A stretch of 64,000 bases of DNA. Origin: Paenibacillus caseinilyticus (lineage in GTDB: Bacteria > Bacillota > Bacilli > Paenibacillales > NBRC-103111). Made by a program: the position numbers and the translations under genes. Of this stretch, positions 16,544 to 24,389 are shown piece after piece (position 1 is the stretch's first letter; each line of letters begins with the position of its first letter). The stretch covers positions 32,755 through 96,754 of the forward strand of contig NZ_JAQAGY010000026.1 of NCBI RefSeq assembly GCF_027533645.1, written 5' to 3'. The notes under the pieces are model-generated. The model did no database searches. It was not told the DNA's origin and worked only from the letters and a program-made list of their open reading frames with translations.

Positions 16544-18148
16544 CTAGTGCGAGCAGCAGGAAGACGCGCGGATGAGGCTCCCGGCCCGGGCCTGGGTGTG
16601 CGTTCCGTTCTGCAGCGTCGGGCTGCCGGCTACAATCACGTGGGAGATCCCGTCCGGATATTGGCGCGGGTCCTGGTATGTCGCCCGGTCCTGGATCGTA
16701 TCCGGATCGAAGACGGTGACATCCGCCGCATAGCCGGGAACGAGCAGCCCGCGTTTGCCCAGCTTGAAGCGCTGTACCGGGAAGGAGGTTACCTTGCGGA
16801 CCGCCTGCTCCAAGGACAGGCACCGCTCCTCCCGCACATATTTGGCGAACAGCCGGGGGAAGGTGCCGTACAGCCGCGGATGGGGCTTGCCCGTCTCGCA
16901 GGTGAGGCTGTCGGAGGCGATCAGCGACTTATCGTACCGCACCACTTCCCGCACATCGTCATCCGACATGTGGAAGTACACGATGGAGATGCGCCCTTCT
17001 TCCTCGAGGAGCAGATCCATCATCGCCTCCGCCGGAGCAAGCCCTCTCGACTGCGCAATGTCGGCGATGGAGCGGCCTTCGAGCGCGCGGCCCGCTTCCG
17101 TGTGCATGGCGGAGAGCACGACGCTCTCCCAGCCGGTGGAGCAGACGAGGTTGTCCCAGGACTCCTGCTCCTCCGCCAGCTCCCCATGGATGCGCTTACG
17201 CAGCGTCGGGTCGCGGAATGCCTCCAGCGCGCCCTCGATCCCGCGCTCCAGCACCCATGGCGGCAGCACCGTCGTCAGCGTAGTGGAGCCGGCGGCATAA
17301 GGATACACGTCGCAGGTGACGTCGAGGCCGCGTGAGCGTGCCCGCTCGATCTCTTCCATCGCTTCGAGCACCTGCCCCCAGCTGCGGCGCCCTGCCGCTT
17401 TCAAGTGCGAGATATGCAGCGGCACGCCGGCCCGCTCGGCGATCCAGATCACCTCGCGCACCGAAGGGAGCAGGGAGCTGCCTTCGCCGCGGATATGGGT
17501 CGAGAACAGGCCGCCGTAGCGGGGCAGTACGGAGCACAGCTCCGCGAGCTCCTCCTTCGACGTGTAGCTGCCAGGCGCGTACAGCAGGCCGATCGACAGG
17601 CCTATCGCCCCTGCCTGCATGCCTTCGGCGAGCAGCTGCTTCATGCGTTCGAGCTCCGGCGGCGTCGCCGGGCGGTTGTCGAAGTCCATGACGGCGATGC
17701 GCAGCGCACCGTGGGCCGCATAGGTGGCCACGTGGCTCGACGGGCCCGAGCGGGCCAAGGTATCCATATAGCCGGGGAGCGTCTCCCACGGCCAGGCCCA
17801 GTCCGTGCGCCCGAGGACCGGCTGCACGTAGCTCTGGAGCAGCTCGGCGCGCTCCGGGACCAGCGGGGCGGGGGCGAGCCCGCAGTTGCCGACGACCTCG
17901 GCGGTAACGCCCTGCGAGAGCTTGATCTCGCTGCCGGGATGATCCAGCAGCATGAGATCGGAGTGGCAGTGCCCGTCGATGAAGCCGGGCGCGATCACCT
18001 GCCGGTGCACGTCGATCACGCTGCGTGCCTCCTGGTCGACCCGGCCGACGGCCGCGATCCGGCCGTCCTTGATGCCTACGTCGCCAAGGAACCAGGGATT
18101 CCCGCTGCCGTCGGCGACGCGTCCATTGCGAAGAATGAGATCGAGCAT
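16544..18148 (-). CDS. N-acyl-D-amino-acid deacylase
   Basis: The 534-residue protein is an amidohydrolase-superfamily D-aminoacylase that frees D-amino acids from N-acyl derivatives. Zinc-site residues are visible: HCHSDLM near residue 60, the bridging Cys in NCGLAPAP, His residues in STHIRGEG and HISHLKAAG, and the catalytic Asp in IASDS. Length and order fit the family (about 480-540). The ATG at 18148 follows TAAGGAGG. It is 58 bases downstream of the D-threonine-aldolase-like gene and probably in one operon with it and the regulator. Confidence 0.88.
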   Translation of the reverse strand: MLDLILRNGRVADGSGNPWFLGDVGIKDGRIAAVGRVDQEARSVIDVHRQVIAPGFIDGHCHSDLMLLDHPGSEIKLSQGVTAEVVGNCGLAPAPLVPERAELLQSYVQPVLGRTDWAWPWETLPGYMDTLARSGPSSHVATYAAHGALRIAVMDFDNRPATPPELERMKQLLAEGMQAGAIGLSIGLLYAPGSYTSKEELAELCSVLPRYGGLFSTHIRGEGSSLLPSVREVIWIAERAGVPLHISHLKAAGRRSWGQVLEAMEEIERARSRGLDVTCDVYPYAAGSTTLTTVLPPWVLERGIEGALEAFRDPTLRKRIHGELAEEQESWDNLVCSTGWESVVLSAMHTEAGRALEGRSIADIAQSRGLAPAEAMMDLLLEEEGRISIVYFHMSDDDVREVVRYDKSLIASDSLTCETGKPHPRLYGTFPRLFAKYVREERCLSLEQAVRKVTSFPVQRFKLGKRGLLVPGYAADVTVFDPDTIQDRATYQDPRQYPDGISHVIVAGSPTLQNGTHTQARAGSLIRASSCCSH

Positions 18149-18206
18149 GAGTGGTGAGCCTCCTTAGGCTGATGGTCTTCGTATGCAAAGTGCACAGTGT
18201 ATGCGC

Positions 18207-19430
18207 TTACTCCAGCATGCCGCGCGCCAGTACGGGCTGGGCGGTGTACCGGCCGTCCTGCCCGCGGAACCAGACGCGGTTGTGCAGGTTCACCGTGGAG
18301 CAGATATGGTTCGGCACGAAGTGCAGCACGTCGCCGACCGAGAGCCCGGCGGCCTGGGCCTCGGGCCCGAGACGCACCATGCCGTGCTCCTCGGTGAGGC
18401 GCTCGAGCAGCGCATCCGGCAGCTCGGCCGAGTAGCCGAAGCCCTGCAGCTGCAGGGGCTGCGTGTTCGGCTGTACATCGGTGGCGAACGTCTTGCTGCC
18501 GCCGTCGACGACCGCGAGATCCGGCGCAGGGCGGCTGACCACCGTGACGCGCACGCGCCCGGCGCAGTCTTCGAGGCCGCATACGCCGAGGCGGGCCTGC
18601 ATCCGGTCCTGGTACACGTAGGTGCCGGGCCGGATCTCGGTCACCCCGGGCACGGCGGCAGCGAACGCGGCGGTCGGCGTGGAGCCGACGCTGACGTCCG
18701 CCACCGGCACGCCCGCTTCGCGCAGCCGCTGCGCAAGGTCCGCCATCAGGCGGCCTTCCTGCTCGCCGGCGGCAGCGAGGTCGAGCGTCGGCGCTCCGTC
18801 CAGCAGCGCGCCGCGGAACGTGTAGATGCCGGTGAGCGTGAGCCCCGGCAGCGCGGCGATCCGGGCGGCAAGAGCCGGCGCTTCGTCATAGGCGACCCCT
18901 GTGCGGCGCAGTCCGGTGTCGATCTCCAGGCGCACGGACAGCGGTGCGCCGCCGTGCTGTACTGCCGATTCGGACAGCCGGGCAGCCCCTTCGAAGGAGT
19001 CGACGCCAAGGATCATCTCCGTGGTGTCATGCAGCGCAAGCGCCCGGCCGATCTTGCCCGGCGTGACCAGCGGGTAGGCGATGAAGATGCTCGGAATGCC
19101 GTGCGCCGCCATGATCTCCGCCTCGGATACCTTGGCTACGGTAATGCCGACGGCGCCCGTCTCGAGCTGCCGGCGGGCGACCGAAGGCAGCTTGTGGGTC
19201 TTGGCGTGCGGCCGCAGGTCCACGCCGAGCTGCCGTGCCGTTGCCGCCATCGCGGCAATGTTGCGCTCCATGACGGCGGTGTCGATGAGCAGGGAGGGGG
19301 TGTCGAGTTCATGCTCTTCCAGAGCGCCCCCCGCCGTATCATAAGCCGCTTCGTCTGCCGAATGCTCTGCCGGGGCGGCGGGAACGTCGTCCCGCAGGTC
19401 GCCGGACTGGTTTTCCTGTGCAGTGCTCAT
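18207..19430 (-). CDS. D-threonine aldolase / D-serine dehydratase-like PLP enzyme
   Basis: A 407-residue fold-type III PLP enzyme (alanine racemase-like barrel). The PLP lysine sits in LRPHAKTHK. The divalent metal motif HxCxxxN appears as PNHICSTVN near the C-terminus, as in D-threonine aldolase and eukaryote-type D-serine dehydratase. It should cleave or deaminate a D-hydroxy amino acid. The first 40 or so residues are an unusual acidic, Ala-rich extension. The ATG overlaps the stop of the regulator gene as ATGA, with GAAGGAGG upstream, so expression is coupled to the regulator. Confidence 0.82.
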   Translation of the reverse strand: MSTAQENQSGDLRDDVPAAPAEHSADEAAYDTAGGALEEHELDTPSLLIDTAVMERNIAAMAATARQLGVDLRPHAKTHKLPSVARRQLETGAVGITVAKVSEAEIMAAHGIPSIFIAYPLVTPGKIGRALALHDTTEMILGVDSFEGAARLSESAVQHGGAPLSVRLEIDTGLRRTGVAYDEAPALAARIAALPGLTLTGIYTFRGALLDGAPTLDLAAAGEQEGRLMADLAQRLREAGVPVADVSVGSTPTAAFAAAVPGVTEIRPGTYVYQDRMQARLGVCGLEDCAGRVRVTVVSRPAPDLAVVDGGSKTFATDVQPNTQPLQLQGFGYSAELPDALLERLTEEHGMVRLGPEAQAAGLSVGDVLHFVPNHICSTVNLHNRVWFRGQDGRYTAQPVLARGMLE

Positions 19431-20173
19431 CGCGGTTCCTCCTTCGCTTCCTCCTGGATTTGGGCTGCGGAATGGGCTTCCGCCCTCGTGTCCGGATTCA
19501 TTTCCGTCTTCGCTTCCGTCTTCGCTTCCGTCTTATTCTCCGACTTGGTTTCCTCGAGATAGTTGTAGAGCGTGTACTTCGAGATGTTGAGGTAAGCGCA
19601 GATCTTCTCGCCGCCCTTCTTGATCAGGAAGGCGCCCTTGCGGTCGAGCAGGCCGATCATCCGCATCTTGTCCTCCTTGGTCATGAGGGCGACGGGCCTG
19701 CCGACATCCTCTTGCGCTTCCTGGATCAGGGCATCGAGCAGGTCCGTCACATTGCTGACGAACGACTCCTTGACCTCCGGCTGCAGATTCGCTGCCGTCA
19801 GCGAGTGGAGGGTGCGCTCGGCGACCATGAGATCCGTGATGTCGAAGTTGATGCAGAGCGCCCCCACGGTCCGCCCTTCGGCATTCTTCATGTACATCGA
19901 TGTCGAACGCAGCATCCGTCCGTCCTTGGTCTGCGTCACGTAATTGAACCGGTTCCCGTCGACCTGGCTGCCCCGCAGCAGCTCGAGGCCCAGGTTGGTC
20001 CCCGGGTCGCCGACCTTGCGGCCCGTGATATGGCCGTTCTCGATCGCTACGATCGTGCTCTCATAAGAACCCGTCAAGTCGTGCAGCACGACTTCGCAGT
20101 TCTCGCCGAACTGGGCGGCGATGCCTTTCACCAGCACCGACAAAAAATCAAATTCATCCCGTATGGACTCCAT
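19427..20173 (-). CDS. YheO/DauR-like transcriptional regulator
   Basis: A 248-residue regulator with an N-terminal YheO-type PAS-like sensor (about 5-120) and a C-terminal HTH (about 175-225, ending ICAYLNISKYTLYNYLEE). DauR, a family member in Pseudomonas, controls D-arginine catabolism, which fits the D-amino-acid enzymes encoded directly downstream. The start is set at ATG 20173, with AAAGGAG 12 bases upstream; ATG 20203 has no site. After the HTH the protein carries a low-complexity tail with the repeat KTEAKTEAKTE, encoded by a 12-base tandem repeat (about 19502-19533). Autoregulation is likely from its promoter-proximal palindrome. Confidence 0.82.
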   Translation of the reverse strand: MESIRDEFDFLSVLVKGIAAQFGENCEVVLHDLTGSYESTIVAIENGHITGRKVGDPGTNLGLELLRGSQVDGNRFNYVTQTKDGRMLRSTSMYMKNAEGRTVGALCINFDITDLMVAERTLHSLTAANLQPEVKESFVSNVTDLLDALIQEAQEDVGRPVALMTKEDKMRMIGLLDRKGAFLIKKGGEKICAYLNISKYTLYNYLEETKSENKTEAKTEAKTEMNPDTRAEAHSAAQIQEEAKEEPR

Positions 20174-20226
20174 TCGTCCGCAAAACTCCTTTGGTCCCGT
20201 CATTGCGGGGGGGCTTCATGAGAATG

Positions 20227-20266
20227 ATGGTAGCATATTCCAACGCTTTGTCAAACAAAAAGTTTG
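20227..20266 (-). promoter_or_regulatory. promoter and possible operator of the D-amino-acid operon
   Basis: Read leftward, TTGACA (20254-20249) and TACCAT (20232-20227) are 16 bases apart. A palindrome CAAAC-AAAAA-GTTTG (20252-20266) overlaps the -35 box and could be the binding site of the YheO-like regulator. Confidence 0.55.
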
Positions 20267-20287
20267 TTGTGCTAAAAAAAAGTCTGT

Positions 20288-20317
20288 TTGGCGGTAATGC
20301 AGGTATGCTAGTATAAA
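20288..20317 (+). promoter_or_regulatory. rightward promoter for the long leader
   Basis: TTGGCG (20288-20293) is followed at 18 bases by TATAAA (20312-20317), or at 17 bases by GTATAA. It predicts a transcript start near 20323, just before the foldable element, and a leader of about 590 bases before the sensor kinase if transcription reads through. Confidence 0.5.
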
Positions 20318-20330
20318 AAACAACAAGCCG

Positions 20331-20412
20331 GACGGAATGGGAAGCCCTTACAACTCAGGGGAGGACCGCTCTAGACGGGAGCTTAGCCACGGGTGGAACC
20401 TGTGATTCCGTC
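20331..20412 (+). ncRNA. possible structured leader RNA, class not recognised
   Basis: GACGGAAT (20331-20338) pairs perfectly with ATTCCGTC (20405-20412), closing an 82-base element. Inside are a GCTCT/GGAGC hairpin with loop AGACG and a CACGGG/CCTGTG hairpin with loop TGGAA. The multibranched shape directly after a promoter is riboswitch-like. I do not recognise a known class. It contains GGGTGGAACC, which recalls a T-box core, but the specifier stem and a terminator are missing. Confidence 0.35.
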
Positions 20413-20913
20413 TCCCTTGGCCAGTTTGATCATGGTAGACGCAGCTAAGCCGCCGGCGTACAGCCAAGCAACGCGCGCCGGGAGAGGCACATGCTGCGCC
20501 CGCGTCTGCCTTCCAGCCTCCGCTTGGCTTCACGGGCACGGAAGACAGCGCTCTTGATGGAGCGCTCCTTGCGCCCGGTCCCCCTCGCTGAGGGCTTCCT
20601 CCAGTCCAAGCATCTGCGGAAGCTAACGCGATACGGTGGATAGGGCGCATGGGCACCGCACTCCCCATGCCGCGCCGTTCTCTCTCTTGCCGTACCGCTC
20701 CCGGTTCCCCTTGCGCCTTCCGAAAGACCGGATGAAGTGCGCCCGGCACCCTGTCCGGTCCGCTCTTGCTTCTCATACTGCTCTTACCTCCGTATTTCCC
20801 CGCCTGATCCCGGTCCGCCGGCCTGCCCGTTTGCCTTATTCCAATTTTCCCAAAGCTCTGCCTCCCGGCGGCTTCCTTAACGACCATATCATTCAACGGG
20901 GTGAACTACTCGC

Positions 20914-22704
20914 ATGAAACGCTGGCTCGCCAAATCCCTTAAGCGCAAACTAACGATTCTTCTGCTCCTTGCTATTCTGGTTCCGCTGCTGTCCACGGGC
21001 GCCGTCTCCTACCGGATCGCGGCGAACGTCGCCGAGGAGAAGGCGAAGGAGGCCGGGATGAACACCCTGCGGCAGATCGCCGGCAAGCTGGAGTTCGTGG
21101 TGCAGGATGCCGAGAACATGTCGCTGTTCCTCATCGGACAGAAGGATATCCAGCAGTACCTGGGCGACGAAGAGGAGGACATCTCGCGCTATTCGCTCCA
21201 TATCGGGTTCCTGACGAACTTGGCGTTCTCCAAAAAATACATCGCCGACATTACGATCGAGCCCGAAGCGGGGACGCCTCCCCTGACCACAACGACCAAG
21301 CTGAAGTCCGGCCTGCCCGAGGTGCTGCAGGAGCACCGGGAGGCGTACCGCCGCAGCGTGCGCTGGTGGTCGCCGATCTACGAGAACCGCACGACCGAAG
21401 GAACGAAGCGGGTCTTCTCGCTGGTGCGGCCGGTCCGCAGCTTCAATGATTTCCGTACGCTCGGCACGCTGTCCATCGCCGTGGACGAGGCCGAGATCGG
21501 CAAGTATCTCACCGACTCCGGCTGGGAGGCGAAGGGGCTCGTCCTGCTCCTGGATGAGCAGGGGCAGGTGCTCTCCTCCCGCGATCCAGGCTGGCTGAAC
21601 CGCCCGGTCGCCGGTCTGTATCCGGGGATCGGTCCCCTGGCCGGAGAGAGCGGGATCTCCCACTATGGCGAAGGGGAAGGGCGGCAGACCGTGCTCTACC
21701 ACACGCTGCCGGGGATCGGCTGGAAGCTGGTCGGCTTCCTGCCGACGAACATTTATACGGCGCAGAGCGGTTATATTCTGGCGGTCACGGCGGGCGCGAC
21801 CCTGCTCGGTCTGCTGCTGGCGGCCGGACTCGTGCTGATCTTCACGGGGCGGGTCACGAGGCCCTTGACCCGGTTGACGCAGACGCTGAAGGATCTGAAC
21901 CCGGACGAGCCGATCCCGCCTTTTGCGGTGAAGAGCAGCGATGAGGTGGGTCTCCTGCTCCACAGCTACAACAAGCTCAGCGACCGCATCCAGCGGCTGA
22001 AGGAACAGGTGCAGCGGGATGAAGCCAAGAAGAAAGAGGCGGACCTGCTCGCGCTGCAGGCGCAGATTCACCCCCATTTTCTGTATAACACGCTCTCGTC
22101 GATTCACTGGATCGCCCTCATGAACAAGGACCGGCAGACCTCGGAGATGGTAGGGGCGCTCAGCGATTTCCTGCGGTTCTCCCTCAATGGGGGAGAAGAG
22201 TACTGTCCGCTGCAGCAAGAGGTGGAGCACGCGCGCAATTATGCCTATATCCAGGCGATCCGCTTCCCGGGCCAATTCGAGATCGAATTCTATATCGATC
22301 CTTCGCTGACGGGACTGCCGGTGCTGAAGCTGCTCCTGCAGCCGCTTATCGAGAATGCGCTCGTGCACGGGATTCAGAAGCTGGGCCGGCCGGGGGCGAT
22401 CTACATTCACGCCCAGCGGCAGGGGGAGGCTGTCGCTTTTGCGGTGGAGGATACCGGGGCGGGGATGACGGAGGAACGTCTGCGGGAGCTGCGCAGCGAG
22501 CTATCCGGAAGGGATGCACGGGGCGGCTCTTATGCGCCGGCCCCCGCCCCCCATGCCAAGAAGACGAGCGGCTACGGCCTGCGCAACGTGCAGCAGCGGC
22601 TGCTCCTGCACTACGGCAGTAACGCGGGGCTCGGCATCGACAGCGGAGCGCAGCGGGGGACGCGCATCACTTTCACCATACCGATAGGGGAGGCATTCGC
22701 ATGA
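20914..22704 (+). CDS. YesM-type sensor histidine kinase
   Basis: A 596-residue membrane kinase. TM1 is about residues 12-32, followed by an extracytoplasmic sensor of about 255 residues, TM2 near 287-311 and a HAMP segment near 312-365. The His_kinase domain starts at LQAQIHPHFLYNTL with the likely phosphoacceptor His388, and the ATPase domain has LLQPLIENALVHG and DTGAGM. This is the LytS/YesM class that pairs with AraC-type response regulators. The stop overlaps the regulator start (ATGA). The pair is expected to sense an extracellular sugar and induce the ABC transporter encoded next. Confidence 0.92.
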   Translation: MKRWLAKSLKRKLTILLLLAILVPLLSTGAVSYRIAANVAEEKAKEAGMNTLRQIAGKLEFVVQDAENMSLFLIGQKDIQQYLGDEEEDISRYSLHIGFLTNLAFSKKYIADITIEPEAGTPPLTTTTKLKSGLPEVLQEHREAYRRSVRWWSPIYENRTTEGTKRVFSLVRPVRSFNDFRTLGTLSIAVDEAEIGKYLTDSGWEAKGLVLLLDEQGQVLSSRDPGWLNRPVAGLYPGIGPLAGESGISHYGEGEGRQTVLYHTLPGIGWKLVGFLPTNIYTAQSGYILAVTAGATLLGLLLAAGLVLIFTGRVTRPLTRLTQTLKDLNPDEPIPPFAVKSSDEVGLLLHSYNKLSDRIQRLKEQVQRDEAKKKEADLLALQAQIHPHFLYNTLSSIHWIALMNKDRQTSEMVGALSDFLRFSLNGGEEYCPLQQEVEHARNYAYIQAIRFPGQFEIEFYIDPSLTGLPVLKLLLQPLIENALVHGIQKLGRPGAIYIHAQRQGEAVAFAVEDTGAGMTEERLRELRSELSGRDARGGSYAPAPAPHAKKTSGYGLRNVQQRLLLHYGSNAGLGIDSGAQRGTRITFTIPIGEAFA

Positions 22705-24260
22705 AGCTCATGATCGTGGACGACGAAGATATTATCCGCCGGGGGCTCAGCACCGTCATCGACTGGACGGAGATCGGCCTGACGCTCCTGCCGCCGGCCT
22801 CTTCCGCCGAGGAGGCGATGGCGCGCATCCCGGAGGAGAAGCCGCACGTGATTCTCACCGATATCCGGATGAGCGGCATGGACGGGATCGAGCTGGCAGG
22901 CCGGGTGCGGGCGCTGCTGCCCGATACGCAGACGATCATCCTCACGGGCTACGACGACTTCGGCTATGCCCGGGAGGCGCTGCGCGAAGGCGTATCGGAC
23001 TATCTGCTGAAGACGAGCCGCCCCGAGGAGATCCTGCGGGCGGCGGCCAAGGCCAAGCAGCGCGTGCTCGAGAAGTGGGAGGCCCGGCGGCGCGAGTCGC
23101 TGCAGTCGGCCGCTATGCGCCGCCAGCTCATGGAGCGCCTGCTGGCACAGGGCCCGGACCCGGGCGCGGGGAAGGGCGAGCTGCCCGAGGACCTGCGGAC
23201 TTGGTTCCTGCAGAGCGGCCTCTGCGGCCCGGACGGGCAGACAGCCGCCCTGCAGGTCATGCTGGTGCAGGCCGCGGGCTGGGGCGACGGACCGTTCGCC
23301 GGGCTGCTGCTGGGTGCGGCGGAGAACATTCTCTATGAGCTGCTGCCCTGCGTGACGCTGCTGCAGGCAGACCGCGTCGCCGTGATCCTGCCCGCGGACC
23401 CTGGCGCCTGCGGCACTAGCCCGGCCCGGGCCTTGGAGCGGCTCGCCGCGACGCTGAAGTGCACCGTCTTCGCCGCGCTCGGGAGCCCGGCGGCAAGCCC
23501 CGCGGGCCTGCCCGCCTCGTGCCGGGAAGCAGAGCGCGTGCTGGCCTTCCGCGAGCTGCTCGGCGGGCAGGGGCTCTTCACGCCGGCGCACCTGCTCGGC
23601 CGCACAGGCTCGCGCACGGTCTGCTCGCAGGCGGAAGAGGCGGAGCTGGCGGCGCTCCTGGCCCGGGGCGGGACGACCGGGCTGCGCCGCTTCGTCAGCC
23701 GGGTCGTGCGGGCCGAGCTCGACCACCCGGCGGCCACCCCGCAGTCGCTGCAGGCGTTCCTGCACTCGCTGGTGCTCTCCGGGCACCGCTGGCTGGAGCG
23801 GGAGCTGGGCGGCACTGCCGCGCCCGAGTACGCCCCGCTGCCGGAAGCCGGCGGCCAGGCGGAGGAAGAGGTGTTCCGGCGGCTGGCTGCGGTCATGGCG
23901 CGGTTCCACGAGTCGCTCTCGGAGAGCCGGGGCGGGTATATTCCGAAGGCGGCCGCCTATATCCGGGACCACCTTCACGATCCGGGCCTCTGTCTTCAGC
24001 AGGTGGCTGCCGTCGTGCATCTGAGCCCGAGCCACTTCGGGGAAGTGTTCAAGCGGGAGACGGGACAGAACTATCTCGAGTTCGTGACGGGGGAGCGGAT
24101 GCGCAGGGCGGCCGCCCTGCTGCGGGAATCGCAGGCGAAGATCAGCGAAGTGGCCCAGCGTGTGGGCTACGAGGATATCAAGCACTTCGGCCAGCTGTTC
24201 AAGAAGCATACAGGGGCTACCCCGTCGGAGTACCGGCAGTCGATCCGGGAAGGCCTATGA
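22701..24260 (+). CDS. YesN-type response regulator with AraC DNA-binding domain
   Basis: A 519-residue regulator. The receiver domain (1-120) has the acidic pair DDED near residues 7-10, phosphoacceptor Asp54 in ILTDIRM and Lys in LLKTSRP. A long, GC-rich middle region of about 290 residues shows no clear domain. The C-terminal AraC double HTH (about 415-515) includes SPSHFGEVFKRETGQNYLEFV and GYEDIKHFGQLFKKHTGATPSEYR. It overlaps the kinase gene by four bases and should activate the downstream transporter operon. Confidence 0.92.
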   Translation: MKLMIVDDEDIIRRGLSTVIDWTEIGLTLLPPASSAEEAMARIPEEKPHVILTDIRMSGMDGIELAGRVRALLPDTQTIILTGYDDFGYAREALREGVSDYLLKTSRPEEILRAAAKAKQRVLEKWEARRRESLQSAAMRRQLMERLLAQGPDPGAGKGELPEDLRTWFLQSGLCGPDGQTAALQVMLVQAAGWGDGPFAGLLLGAAENILYELLPCVTLLQADRVAVILPADPGACGTSPARALERLAATLKCTVFAALGSPAASPAGLPASCREAERVLAFRELLGGQGLFTPAHLLGRTGSRTVCSQAEEAELAALLARGGTTGLRRFVSRVVRAELDHPAATPQSLQAFLHSLVLSGHRWLERELGGTAAPEYAPLPEAGGQAEEEVFRRLAAVMARFHESLSESRGGYIPKAAAYIRDHLHDPGLCLQQVAAVVHLSPSHFGEVFKRETGQNYLEFVTGERMRRAAALLRESQAKISEVAQRVGYEDIKHFGQLFKKHTGATPSEYRQSIREGL

Positions 24261-24389
24261 TCCATTGCCCGGGTTTTCCCCCCTATGGTTCCGGGGTTTC
24301 TCCCGTACCCCGTCCGGCGGCCCTCCCCTATACTGAAGGAAGAACGAACGATAACATCTGGCGGTACTTACCAAGAGGAGGGGCTGAAC

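Larger units (their letters stand above)
20174..20913. other. 740-base gene-free region between divergent loci
   Basis: This region holds the leftward D-amino-acid promoter, a rightward promoter at 20288-20317, a foldable element at 20331-20412, and about 500 bases of pyrimidine-rich sequence before the sensor kinase. Small hairpins lie at 20547-20566 (AGCGCTC/GAGCGCT) and near 20585-20597. A leftward open frame of 182 codons (20348-20896) has no ribosome binding site and shadow-like Arg/Gly/Ser composition; I do not call it. Confidence 0.5.

Noticed and set aside
19495..19535. Tandem repeat as a CRISPR or mobile element end
   Set aside because: It is an in-frame 12-base coding repeat in the regulator gene.
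18183..19562. A 459-codon open frame on the plus strand
   Set aside because: It crosses the D-threonine-aldolase-like gene and the regulator junction in antisense, with no start signal.
20391..20400. GGGTGGAACC as a T-box antiterminator core
   Set aside because: No specifier-loop stem, no terminator and no synthetase or amino acid gene downstream. The stretch is accounted for by the local fold instead.
20348..20896. A 182-codon minus-strand frame filling the gap before the kinase
   Set aside because: No ribosome binding site, Arg/Gly/Ser-rich content and no domain; treated as non-coding leader.
20950..22410. A 486-codon open frame on the minus strand
   Set aside because: It is antisense to the sensor kinase, whose HPHFLYN and ATPase motifs are intact. 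Long antisense frames are expected in GC-rich coding DNA.
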